Assembly (NCBI GenBank): GCA_003194525.1
Contig: NBIV01000240.1
Span: forward strand, 62,001 to 126,000
Source of the DNA: Gracilariopsis chorda
Lineage: Eukaryota > Rhodophyta > Florideophyceae > Gracilariales > Gracilariaceae
Length of the DNA: 64,000 nucleotides
Direction: 5' to 3'
Each line of letters begins with the position of its first letter. The stretch's first letter is position 1. The notes beneath the pieces were generated by a model. That model searched no databases, was not told where the DNA came from, and worked only from the letters and a program-made list of their open reading frames with translations. The translations under genes were made by a program, and so were the position numbers. Of the stretch, positions 12,541-23,534 are shown piece after piece.

Positions 12541-15500
12541 ATGCCAGCATTTAGAGACCGTACGGAAATGCGCAAATCGACAGCCGAAAGAAAGACACAG
12601 CTATCAATCACGATCATCTCGCCAAACAATGGCCTCCCCGTCCGCATTCGAGATGTCGAAGTTTTGATTGCAGAAGACAACATGGCAGAAGTACTGCTAG
12701 ATATACCACTTCTCAAGGCAATCGGATTTGATCTAGGAAAGTATCTTCGAAATATGGGCGCAGCAATCGACGGTATGTCAGAGCGAGAGCTGAAGTCAAG
12801 GATTGCACGGCGTTTTTCAACAACCTTCAAAAAACTGAGCTACGAAGAAGCAGAAGACGATCCGATAGAACTTCCAGAGTGTCTGCAAGCGGCATGTGGG
12901 ATGGAAACTAACGAAAAGACTCAGAAACTAGTACTGAATGCTGTTGAAAACGCCACAGCGAACGGAATGTCACCAACAGGTAACAGAGAGTTGAATTCAT
13001 TATTGGAAAGCCACTGGGACTTCTTTCGCATCAAACTGGCGCCCTATCTTCCTGCGAAGGTAACACTGCTGTCCGTACGCCTCAAACCTAACTTCAAGCC
13101 CTTCCAATGCGCCTAGCGCCGCTATGCTCCAAACCAATGATTTTTCATGCAACACACAATACGCCAGCTCAAGAAAATCGGCGCCGAAAATGAAAACCAG
13201 AGCGCACTTTGGGCAAGCCCTGCACTAGCAATAGCGAAGCCAGGCACGCCACAACTACGTTTTGCAGTGGATCTTCTTAGCACCAATGCCAGGACACTTC
13301 CGCTGCTGTCAGCGACGCCACATCTGGAGTCCCTTCTCCAGAAGTGTAGTGAGAGCGAATGCTTTGCGAACATCGATTTCATGCACGGATAATGGCAAAT
13401 ACCCTTAGACCCTACCTCGCAAAAAATCATACCTATACAAACCCCATATGTAGTTTACTCACCAACACGACCTTTGCAGGGAGGAATGGATTCTGGGAAT
13501 CATTTCCAGCCGTCACTAGCAAAGAATTTGCAGGAAAGCTACAGCGAATGATGCAGTGGCTTGACAACTTTCTTGTGTACGTAAAAACGGAGGAGAATGT
13601 ACTAGAAGAAACTAGGGCTTTTCTATCTGTATGCCGCAAGATTGGTTTCAAAGTCAACCCGGCCAAATCCTGTTTCTTCTGCAAGAAAATGAAGTTCTGA
13701 GAAAAAATAATATGGCAAGAAGGAGTCCGTTTCGACCCTCGGAACCTTGAAGCACTGTTGACCATGCGAAAGCCTGAGATGGGTAGCGAACTGCAAAAAC
13801 TCATGTGCGCCGCAAACTGGATGCGATCTTCTATTCTGGACTACTCACAGATATTTCAGCCACTCCATGACTTTCTCGAAGAGGCGTATAAGCAGGCTGG
13901 TAAACGAACCAAGAAGTCAGTGGGGAACATTCGCATCAGCAACTTTTGGAGGAACACACACACAACAGCATTCAACCAAATAATTTCACAACTATATACG
14001 GCAACTAAGCTCTCGCTGGCCAAGAAAGGGTACAGACCTTGCCTCTTCACTGATGCCTCGGATTATCATTGGTCTGCCATTTTAACGCCGTCGCCTGAGG
14101 CGGAAGAACGCAAATCAGTCGAAAACCCAAAAACGCGAGCAAATATGTTTCTTGTCTGGTTCGTTTAGAGGTTCTGCTGAAATATGGAGCGTCCCCGAGA
14201 ACAAAAGACTCGCTGTAGTTGGAGGCATATGCAGAATGGAATATCTAAGAGCTACCAGAATGACCTCAATCTACACCGACCATTCCAAACTCGTATACAT
14301 ATACGACCCATACGACCAGAACCCGGGGATCGCGCGATATGCAGCAAACAAACTCATGCGGTGGGCCCTCAAGATTAGTGCATTCCGTTACATCATCGAG
14401 CACATGCCGGGAAAGAAGAACGTCTGGGCTGACATGCTCTGTAGCTGGGCGGTAGAGCCAAAGAGGACAGTACAGTCTTCGAATGTAGGAAGAGCCAGCG
14501 CACGTATGGTCGCCCCGATCAGTCCAAGTATCGGCGAAGAACTCGAATGGCCGTCGAAGAAAGAAATCATCGTGTCACAGAGTATACACCCCACACAAGC
14601 TCCCAAGAACCTCTTGAAGCAAGAGAAGCCTTGGATATTTTTTTTCAGGCCAGATATGGATCTCCGAACTGGACAAGCTGTGTCTACGAACGCTTATCGC
14701 CGCACATGCCAGAAGAGGAGCCCACAGAGCATTCGCCCTTACGCTGGCGCCCGTCTCTGAACATTTTCGTTGGACGAACACTCGCAAATACACCCAGCAG
14801 CTTGTATCATCCTGTTTCCCCTGCATAGCAACAGAGTCTGGTTGTACTGTACCCAGACCACTCGGCCACACCATCCATGCCAATAAGCCAAACGAGATAA
14901 TTCACTTCGACTACTGTTACATGAAACGCGGAGAGAAAAGCCTTCTGTACGTCCTAATCGTCAAGGAAGATTTGTCGGGATACATTTGCCTGACGTGTAC
15001 ATCAAAGCCTGACCCAGAGAACACAGCAGAAGTACTACTGGACTGTTTCGCATCCTTCGGAGTGCTGAAATGATGGATATCCGACAAAGGAAGCCATTTC
15101 AAGAATCAGCCAGTGAAACAGGTCGCCGAAGCACTGAAGGCTAATCACCATTTCACACTCCCGTATTGTTCCTGAAATAATGGATCTGTGAGAGTAGTGT
15201 GCAGAGAGGTAGTGAGAACAACAAGGGCGATACTGTCTGAATTTCAAATGCCGAAAAAGGCCTGGCCTTCAATCCTTCCTCTAGTTCAGTCTGCCCTGAA
15301 TAATTCCCCCACGCGTAGACTGAACGGCAAATGTCCCGTCACGATTTTCACCGGCCTACCACGGGACTCACAAATATCTACAATTGTCAGGGATCATGAA
15401 GTGGTGCCCACAAGGAGTGTTAAAAAAGCGAGAAGTTGTACGAATCAATCTCGCAGCTCCACAGAGAATGTGCTAGCCACGCAGATAAGCGCAGAAAGGC

Positions 15501-15690
15501 TGCAGTAGACTCCAAAAATCATAAAACAGGAATCAGAAGCATCAATTTCTCAAAGGGAATTTTCGTACTTCGACATGTCTTGGAGAAGCATGTTGGTTCA
15601 AAACTCAATCTGAAATGGCATGGACCTTTTAGAGTTACACTCTGCAGAGACAACTACGTCTTTCAAGTCGAATAATTGTTGTCAGAAAAG
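12541..15690 (+). pseudogene. gypsy pol: reverse transcriptase, RNase H, integrase, decayed
   Basis: Replication polyprotein. 12541-13116 is the spacer before reverse transcriptase. 13147-13700 holds reverse transcriptase: NIDFMHG near 13370 is the first catalytic block. WLDNFLVYV near 13558 is the YxDD box with the second Asp changed to Asn. RNase H follows at 13758-14450, with LFTDAS near 14041 and HMPGKKNVWADMLC near 14400. Integrase remains lie at about 14880-15400, with HFDYCY, ISDKGSHFKN and an NNGSV where NG-x-x-E is expected, so the catalytic Glu is missing. Many frame changes and stops separate the pieces. Domain order (RT, RNase H, integrase) identifies gypsy rather than copia. Confidence 0.8.
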
Positions 15691-15741
15691 AAAGAGTGGG
15701 TTCATGGACGCCGTTTGAGGTTTTGCAGCAACTAAGATATT

Positions 15742-15930
15742 ATGGTTACTCAAGAAATCAAAGACCATCTTGCGTATCAAGCAAACGAGATACTGAATAT
15801 CGATGAATTGAAGGACATTCGCCCCAGCACTGTGGTTCAAGAACTGCTTCTGAAGTGGGAAGGTTTTACCGACGATGGAAAAGATTGGGTATCTATCGAA
15901 TCACTCAAGAAGACGTACCCGTACTACTGA
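15742..15930 (+). pseudogene. gypsy C-terminal chromodomain remnant
   Basis: A 62-codon frame with LLLKWEGFTDDGKDWVSIESL, the recognisable second half of a chromodomain. In chromoviruses this module sits at the C-terminus of integrase and guides insertion towards marked chromatin. It is separated by stops from the integrase piece ending near 15675. It lies just before the right LTR, as expected. Confidence 0.7.
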
Positions 15931-16035
15931 AAACATATCTGGAAGATCTGCAAATGCCATGAACCCAGCGTCAGTGAAAAATTGCTCGCAACACCGAACT
16001 ACACTAATCAAACGAGTCGTATGATAATGGGAGTC

Positions 16036-16346
16036 TGTTAACTATTGCAGCGATTTACCAAAGTGGAAACAGTGGTTTCCGGAAGAAGCACCAAAATTCA
16101 AACCGAATCAGTTTGTATCGTGTGGTAGCCCACCCAGTGCAAATGCAAGCTACACAAATTATACGTGGGATTCCAGAAGAAGGCTGCGCGCAATACAACT
16201 ATGGAATAAATAAGCCTGCCTTTGGACAGAACTCCAAAGGAAGGGGGCAGAACGCAGAGAGACCTCTGAGCCTTTTCGTGTCTGTTTTCTTTTGCCTAAT
16301 GCGCTATTCAGACAGAATCAAACCGCGTATTGTATCCGACCAACAA
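16036..16346 (+). repeat. right (3') LTR of gypsy element
   Basis: 311 bp, begins TGTTAACTATTGCAGC and ends CCGACCAACA. It pairs with 11058-11365. The minus-strand chromodomain frame of the older element runs into this LTR from the right, which shows that the LTR interrupted it. Confidence 0.85.
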
Positions 16347-18200
16347 AATGCTACAGTTCTATTATATTCACCGTCTCTTAGAACTTGTTGCGCTGGCAAG
16401 TTTTCAAACTTCTTAATGACTTCTAAACATTTAGATAGTTCACTTTCGCTCATCCAGACGGCTTCTTCTCCAGAATTTTCTTCAAATTGAACTAGATAAT
16501 GCTTTTTGCGATTATGTCTTGGCCTATCAAGTATACCAATCACTTTCACTGCGAAGAGTTCACGTTATTCCTTTGCTACTGTCTTGGCCATATTTCTCAG
16601 CGATATCTGCTTGAAACAAATTTATTTTGATGATGGAGAATGTTCTCTTCTGGGGACTATCGTTGCTACAGTTCCATTACTGCACTTGATGTTGAGATCA
16701 TTGCTCTGATAATCAATCTGTGAATTGTGTTCACATATCCAAGTTCTTCCTAGTATGAGCACTGGTTTCTAAAACTTTTTATTCATACTGATGACAAGAA
16801 CCTTCTCGTACTTATGAATCCATTGATGTTTAAGATTCCATGTAACTCTCCAAATACTTCCGTCTTTGGTGATTCTCTTAAATCAACCTCCATATGGTCG
16901 AATGTCTTCACTTATAGGTTCTCATTTCTTTTGCGTCGGCCATTGACATAAAGTTCTGGGACGCGCAGAAATCCACCACTCTCTTCACTGGTTGCCCTGT
17001 AACTCAGCCATCATACATCCAGTGATCTTCCTCAGCATGATTCAGTGCAGAGAGGTAAGGCAATCTTTCTTCTAAAGTACCTTCTATAGCCGCACGTCTG
17101 TGCGCCATCACTCGTTCTTAAGTGACTACACTCTTTATCCAGAGTCTGGCCCTTTCTGCAAGGATGATTTGGATCGTTCCACCTTTTCGTGCCACACCTA
17201 CCACATCGATCCTCTTTTTCATAAATGCCAAAGTACCCGCACTTCATTGCACCCCAGCTCATAGCACTTGGGTCCTTATAGGCATTGCTTTTCTCTTTAG
17301 GTGCACCTGATCTTTGGGCTTTCTTTCCTGCTTTGCTCTTTTTATTGTCTGAGCCATGCTCCTTATCAAAATTTAGTTGCTCACCTTCGAGCTTGAAAGA
17401 CATTTCCAGATTCCTTGCGTAATCATAAGCTGGCTGCATAGAAGCGTGGCCAATGCGATCGGTTGGTTCGGAAGTTGGAAATCGTTCCGTCAACTTGCCT
17501 TTATACTTGTTCTGAAGACTATTGAAGAAGTATATGTACGCTTCACTACGTTATATGCCACAAAGTGTAACCAAGTCTTCGAATTCAGCAATGTAATCCT
17601 CCATAAATTTAATGTCTTTCAAAATAAATTCCATCATCTTAACGTGCGCGCTAGCTTGCTAGTTTGCCGGAACAAACTCTTCAATCATAGCTCTCCGGAG
17701 CTGTTTTAGGCTGGTCGGTTTGGTATGTTCCTTTTCCAGACGCCACATCCAAGAACCCGCTCTATCTTGGAAATGTCACTGCGCTAAGTCCAGAATTTTC
17801 CGCTCTGAATAGTTCCATACCTTGCCGTAGTTCATGATTGAGTAGGAAAAGCTCATCTGTTTTCTTTCGTTGTATCCGAAGTCTTGCCCGAAAAATTTGA
17901 AACTTGTAGTGCCTTGATTTCATTGGAAGTTCTTGGCAGTGGCTGTTGGCTGCTCTGCTGCTACTGAGTCTGTAGTTTCCCAATCGTGGTGTTTTGCGAG
18001 TGAACTGTGTCTCCCAAAGCTTGCAGTTCTTCACGAAACTGTAGCGTTGAGGTCTCAACCACGTTACTTGAATCCTTTTGCTGCCGAACTTGGCTGCAGG
18101 TTGACGGAGCCATCTTTCAAAACGTTTTCAAACACTGATTTCGGTCCCTATGACGTACCCATAGATACTACCAAATTTATGAGTAACTTACTCTTACCAA
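16347..18200 (-). mobile_element. internally deleted chromodomain gypsy, minus strand
   Basis: Read on the minus strand from about 18130 down: gag (17762-18058 and 17032-17493, in separate frames), a Cys/His cluster RCGRCGTKRWNDPNHPC, protease-like text near 16960-17000 (VDFCASQNFMS, compare V-D-S-G-A-S-x-N-F), then directly a chromodomain at 16420-16549. The whole reverse transcriptase, RNase H and integrase core that should lie between protease and chromodomain is absent. The 3' end is interrupted by the gypsy element ending at 16346, and its continuation is at 10930-11057. This is a relic with stops in every part. Confidence 0.65.
16420..16549 (-). pseudogene. chromodomain of the deleted gypsy
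   Basis: The minus-strand frame from 16549 reads VIGILDRPRHNRKKHYLVQF and then a Glu-rich loop and WMSESELSKCLEVIKKFE. That is the strand-loop-strand-helix outline of a chromodomain, with aromatic residues at the usual cage positions partly kept. The open frame runs on through 16347 into the invading LTR, so its last 13 or so codons belong to the LTR. Confidence 0.6.
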
Positions 18201-18726
18201 ACCTTTGTTTACTGAACTTTATGAAGGCTGTCTCCGATTCGATTTCAAACGCTCTAAAGGCCGTTCTATGACTATATTTACACGGAAACAGTGAATGCAA
18301 AATTTGAATATGTCCAGTAAAAGCCATGCACGTTGCAAAACATGCTTGCCAAATTCGTTTCCGTCTGCAGCCCACAAGTTTTCACAGTCATGTGAACAAC
18401 AATTTAACTCATCTGCATACCCTTTCTTGTTGAGTGACCTTCTGCTAATCAAATTTTAACGAGAAGATGGGCACAAGCGCAGTTTATGCCGTTGGCTCGA
18501 ACAGGTCACAACACCACGGCAGCATAACTCTTCTTCCAAGTTCGAGAGATTATCGACTATACAACATGGTGGAACCCAATCAGACACAATTCAAGCGCCA
18601 AAGATAGTCAAGGAAGCTAAATATTTGATCAAAGCCGCTTCTCTCTATAATCAGAAATGAAAGGCAATTATCAAAGAGTTAATAATAATAGGCGTACAGA
18701 ACGCTCGTCTATCGAGCAAAAACCTT
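18201..18726. other. intergenic stretch, nothing recognised
   Basis: About 500 bp with only short overlapping frames. The upstream LTR of the minus-strand gypsy relic would be expected here or beyond, but I could not match it to 10930-11057. Confidence 0.4.
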
Positions 18727-19900
18727 TTGCTACCACATAAGATGGTGCAAAGATCAATTACTATGCAACAAATTAGAACACTGAGTACCGATCAGCTATA
18801 TTCAAAACACAACAATAATTGGACCGACAAAATTGCATCAACTACGGTGAGAATCGTACGCACAGAAAATAGCGATGAAAAAATTCAATACGCCAGAGAA
18901 GACGTTCCAGTTATTACCAATGAAGTTGTAGCGGTAGATCCTTCAACTATTATGTCTAACGAGTAAAGTATAACTCATAGTGGTGACAGAAGACCTGTAT
19001 TTGAAGCTGTAGAGTATTTTTGTTTTCTTCATGTAGTAGAAGATGTTCGAATGACAGCTACAAGACAAAGGTTGATGTAATGCATGTCTCCGGAACAAAT
19101 GGATCGGCAAGAAAATGACCCATGGTCTGTTACAATTGCATTAGTTTTCAATGATGAAAGGTTCAGACCAAAGGCAAAGAACGTTCTATTGAAAGGCGTT
19201 ACACTGGATTATATCATTGCAATTGACCCAGCAAAACGTCCGCATATACAGAATGGTGGAGTATTGAAGCGGAAGTTTGGGGAGTTCAAAAGTGTTTACG
19301 GAACATGTGTTTCTCGTTTTGAAGCATCAGTATAAAAAGTTCTCGATGCATTTGCGAACTTGCTGACGGCAAATCATATATTATGTTCGCATACTGTTAT
19401 TTACAATTAAATCTTATTCTGCAACCATTGTCTACTAGTGTGCTGATCGCAGATGTGCAAAGAGAAGAAGGCGTGGGTGAAGGTGTGTTTCCGTATGGGT
19501 ACGGTGGGCGTCGGGTTTTGTATCATTTTCAAAAACGACGTAAGGAAGATTTGCGGGAGGTTACTTTCGTTGCAGTGGAAATTCTTATATCTGCTCTGGG
19601 TTCTAACAAAAAAAAGCGTAGACGACGATTGTAAGTGGTCCGAGAAGAGAAAATGTTCGTTTGAGAAAATGGATGCGGCATCACGGGCTACAAGATCAAC
19701 TTTGCAGACGTTGCCTGAAGCGAAGCAGATGCATTAAAAAAGTGAATACAGAAGGAGAAAGAAATATTCTGCAGGGAATCATACACAAACTTCTAATTCA
19801 GCTTGAACAGGCAGAGGCTGCCATGTCACGTTTTCATTGAGCAGCATTGCGGGTTTTGCACATCGTCTGAAATGATTGAAATGGTCGCAATAAGTATTCA
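18727..19900 (+). pseudogene. Myb/SANT-like transposon-associated protein, broken
   Basis: Frames 18727-18966, 19084-19335, 19383-19490 and later pieces form one protein text broken by stops. The central part, DPWSVTIALVFNDERFRP followed by an acidic-aliphatic segment and GGVLKRKFGEFKSVYG, has the shape of a Myb/SANT-like DNA-binding module. The next piece gives YCYLQLN and LIADVQREEGVGE, and near 19740-19850 a Lys/Glu/Gln-rich coiled-coil tail. I remember proteins of this architecture as multi-copy, transposon-linked genes in protist genomes. The partner transposase is not visible next to it. Function is inferred from style of sequence only. Confidence 0.45.
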
Positions 19901-20930
19901 CCCTGCAAGTTTATTCGTCTTCAATATCGTTGCAGAACGGTGATAAAGATGAGCCAATCGAACAGACTGCAACTGCAGTTGACTATATCGGGCCATCACC
20001 ATCATATCCACGTCTGCGAAGAAAAACAACAACTGCAAGGGATAACCGGGCGCTGGTTAACTCCGTCTATAGAGCTGTCACATGTACTCTACTCGAAAGG
20101 ATTCTGACGCTCCTACGTAATACCCGAGGAGCGCTTATGTCTCGTTTAGCAAAGGCGTTACGATACTTTCAAGTACGAGCACAATGCTATAGGGGATGAT
20201 TTTCAATGAGCCGGGGGGTTCTCTGTGGAACACAAGGAACGAAAAAGCAGATCGGAAGTGTGCAGCAGAACAGCTAAGCAATAAGGTACATGAGAAGTGT
20301 CGGTGCTTGCGCCAGGAGACGAATCAAGATATAGAAGTTTGCGATGGGAGGCATCGTGTATGAGGGTTTTCTTTTCAATTTCGATAAGAAAGACGCCCTA
20401 CTCACCTCCCATTGAGATACGTGTACTAGGAAATTGTTGGCGCACAAGGCATTGAATTGCCAAACATTTGGGCAACACGGACCTGTCTATCACGTCTGAC
20501 GGTTCTCTGGTGGGCATAGCAGGAAGGGACAAGATAGTGCAGATATGAAAAAGCAAGCATGGGGAAGTCTTAGCGACAATGGACACAGTAATGCCCGCTT
20601 TTGCACGCATTCACATCAGAGCGATTTGCTTTTTTTCAGCACTACCCGGTTTGAGGTTCACAGCGGGAAGCAACCCCAGGCGAGGGGGATGGGTTGTGGC
20701 TTAACGAAAGTCTAGTAGATTTGAGATAGTGCGCTCTTCACCAAATACGAAGATCAAAGCCCTTTCTGATTCCCTCACAGCAATGTGTGTGAATAATGAA
20801 GGGTTACTACAGCTAACAGCTCTGCAGAAGGCCATGTGTCTCTGTTTGATTGGGATGGACTTGCGTTTTAAAATCGGAGTGCGCACATACATCTGCTAAC
20901 AGCTGTGATAACATGCTTCCATTACGGTGA
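19901..20930. other. intergenic stretch, nothing recognised
   Basis: Only short frames, none with a motif. The right end, just before 20931, contains a reading HASITVNEGIL in another frame that resembles the lipoyl-site end of the E2 lipoyl domain; see the next feature. Confidence 0.45.
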
Positions 20931-21978
20931 ATGAAGGTATTCTTTGAGCATGATGCTGCAGATGTTCCGGTTGGAACCCCATTCGCTGTTGTTGTCGAAG
21001 AAGAAGAGGACATTGCAGCCTTCAAAGACTACGTGCCTGATGAAGGGACCGTTGAGCACACCGCAAAACCTCAGCCATCTGAGCCAACACCAAAACCCTT
21101 ACCCCCAATTTCAATGCCGTCCACACCTCAAACAACGCAGCCTGCTGCAAAACCTGTATCCGCAGCGCATACGACAACATCCAGAGTATTGGCCTCGCTC
21201 TTAGCCCAAGTATCGGCGGCAAACGCAAGCTTACCCCTTAAATCCATTACTGGAACTGGAACAGGTGGCCGCGTCATTGCAGCAGATGTGGGATGTTGTA
21301 GTTACAAACGTCAAGCGGGTGATTGCAGAAAGATTGCTGCAATCTAAGCAAACTGTGTCACAATACTACTTAACGGTTCAATGCGAGGTTGATACCATGC
21401 TGGAACTGCACTCTAATAATAATTCAAAAGCTAGAGATGGTGAGTATAAGATCAGTGTGAACGATTTTGTCATCAACGCTGCAGCTGCAGCTCTTCGCAA
21501 AGTGCCGGAGGGAAACGCGCAATGGATGGGAGATAAGATTCGTATGTATCATGCTGCAGACATATCAATTGCTGTCCAGACTGAACAAGGACTGATCACC
21601 CTGATTGTCAAGGATGCGGATCGCAAAGGCCTAAAGGAAAGAACAAGCGATGTGAAAGAGCTTGCGACAAAAGCTAGAGAAAATGCATTGGCCTCAAAGG
21701 AATTTATGGGCAGTACTTTCACAATCAGTAATCTGGGTATGTTTGGAGTAAGCAACCTCTCCGCAATAGTCAACCCGCCACAAGCCGCTATACTGGTGGT
21801 AGGGAAATCGGAGCAAAGGGTTGTTCCAGATGAATCTGAGCCAAGTGGTTTTGGAACGAAGACATTTATGAACGTCTTGCTCAGCTCCGAACACCGCCTC
21901 GTTGGCGGTGCTGTGGGGGCGCAATGGCTGAGTCAAGTCAGGTCATGTTTGAAGGATCCAGTGAATATCATAATGTAG
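20931..21978 (+). pseudogene. pyruvate dehydrogenase E2 (dihydrolipoamide acetyltransferase) pseudogene
   Basis: The intact enzyme moves acetyl groups from lipoyl-lysine to CoA in the mitochondrial pyruvate dehydrogenase complex. Here 20931-21300 gives the end of a lipoyl domain (DVPVGTPFAVVVEEEEDIAAF), a Pro/Thr-rich linker and the E3-binding domain (GTGTGGRVIAADV). The frame then jumps at about 21290 to 21293-21978, which starts directly in the catalytic domain (VKRVIAERLLQSKQTV); the second linker is lost. TISNLGMFGV and NPPQAAILVVG are well kept. The active-site motif HRxxDG reads HRLVGG: the Asp codon at 21904-21906 is GGC. The lipoyl-lysine half of the first domain is missing (the aligned position in a neighbouring frame is His after a stop). 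No intron is seen, so a retrocopy is possible, but no poly(A) tail is visible. Confidence 0.85.
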
Positions 21979-23095
21979 GCGAGGAATAGACTGTTGGTCT
22001 TCAATTTTGCAAGAGCTCTAGCTAGCATTCGGTTTTTTTTGGCGCAGCTGAGCGCATCTCGGTAACCCTTTTCTTTCAAAATATATGCACGAACATTGAT
22101 AAGGAAAGGAGACAACCTCCGTGCGCACGCCCGAGGAGTCACGTGGTACAGTAAAAAGGGTTACTACACATCATACCCTTCGAAGTGTATACTTGCAACA
22201 ATTCGCCGTGCCGACGTATCTCCCGCCCATATCAATACCAGCGCAATCCCTACATCCCCTCACCCCGATCGGTAATGTCTCAAATCAGATCCACACACTC
22301 ATAGAATACTTGCAACTCGTTTATTGTGCTCATCTATCACCGCCTTTGTGATACGACCTGTCTTCAAGACTTTAAATTGCTCATGGCCCACACAGGTCAG
22401 CGCTCCGTTTTGGAAGCCTTTATTAAACAGTATCCCCTCGTCCGTCATAAGAATGATGTCATGCTTTCCAGGCATATCATACCGAGAGAGGGCGCGGTTT
22501 TCCGCGCCAGCAGAAGTGGATCCCGCCGAGCTCTAATTCTATGCACAGCGTCGAACGAAAACGATTTCCAGCGGCGTCTGCAGAAGTGGAGCAATATGGA
22601 GCTCAAGTTTGTATCGAAGTCAGTGAAAGTAGATGGTTAAAGACTCCTATCAACTACTGGAACACATTGTAAAAGTACTGGAAGCGGAGGGAGAGCCAGT
22701 CAGATGGCGGATGGTAGACTCCAATCAGAAGGAAAGAACATGCCGTGCGGATGCCGTAGTGACGACTTCGTGATTCACAATTTCATGATATGACATGTAT
22801 TTGCTGCGACTGCTGATTTTTTTCTGTGTCTTGCGCAATCAACAGGATTGAAACATTAAACACTTTACTATGTTGGGGCATATTCGACAAACATGATTTG
22901 CAACCTCGGCGGTCATACTTTATGAGTAAGTCTCGTTCTCTTCCTCCCAACATGACTTCGAATTCCTAAGCTCGGGTTTGATTTCCACCATACCGTAAAC
23001 CACTCGGCCCACGCAAATTGCCTGACTCGAGTCTTGCTCGGATTCAAGCCAAACAACTTTGATTTGCCCCTGGCAATGCATAAAAGCTCTTGTTG
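21979..23095. other. intergenic stretch with one unassigned ORF
   Basis: Contains a 104-codon plus frame at 22326-22640 that reads like protein (segments LLMAHTGQRSVLEAFIKQYP and SNENDFQRRLQKWSNMELKF) but matches nothing I know. It has no motif and no partner. The rest shows only short frames. Confidence 0.35.
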
Positions 23096-23126
23096 TTAGC
23101 CCTTTTGACACTAAAAGCTTATGTCC
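23096..23126. repeat. piggyBac left terminal inverted repeat
   Basis: Starts TTAGCCCTTTTGAC, continues ACTAAAAGC and ends TTATGTCC. It pairs with the reverse complement of 26296-26326 with a few differences. Confidence 0.85.
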
Positions 23127-23534
23127 GTTAAAATAGATTTAACATCAGAATATCATTGGGCATTGACGGGAATACTTCGCTGCCAGCCTCCCATGTGTTC
23201 GCTTTGCCTATGGCTATCTCAGTAGACATAAGCGAAGTCAAGGTCATTGGCTGTGGCGAAATTCTGCGCTCCGCAAAGCCAATAACGAGATTTGTAATAG
23301 TTCTCTAGTATCTCGAGATAGCCATCGCTGACAAGCGTAATTTGAGTCCCCTTTGTGTAATATGCATGATACACAACGACCAAACTACGATGAAGTTCTC
23401 AGCAGACGCTGCGCTGAATTTGTGCTTACAATTTGTGAAGACAATAGCAACCGCCAAAAGGCGCGGCCACTCCATTCTGATGTTGTTCCGCACTTGTCGT
23501 TGCTACCATCCCCAACACCTGTGTCCCAATCTTC

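Larger units (their letters stand above)
11058..16346 (+). mobile_element. Ty3/gypsy LTR retrotransposon, old and inactive
   Basis: Two direct repeats of 308 and 311 bp flank remains of gag, protease, reverse transcriptase, RNase H, integrase and a chromodomain in the gypsy order. The LTRs start TGTTAA and end AACA. Flanking five-base sequences GGATG and AAATG can be read as a diverged target duplication. A related uninterrupted sequence near 29455-29475 reads CAATG at the same point, which supports this. LTR divergence is considerable (many substitutions and small indels), so the insertion is old. A purine-rich tract lies at about 16022-16033, just before the right LTR. Every catalytic domain is damaged. 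Confidence 0.85.
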
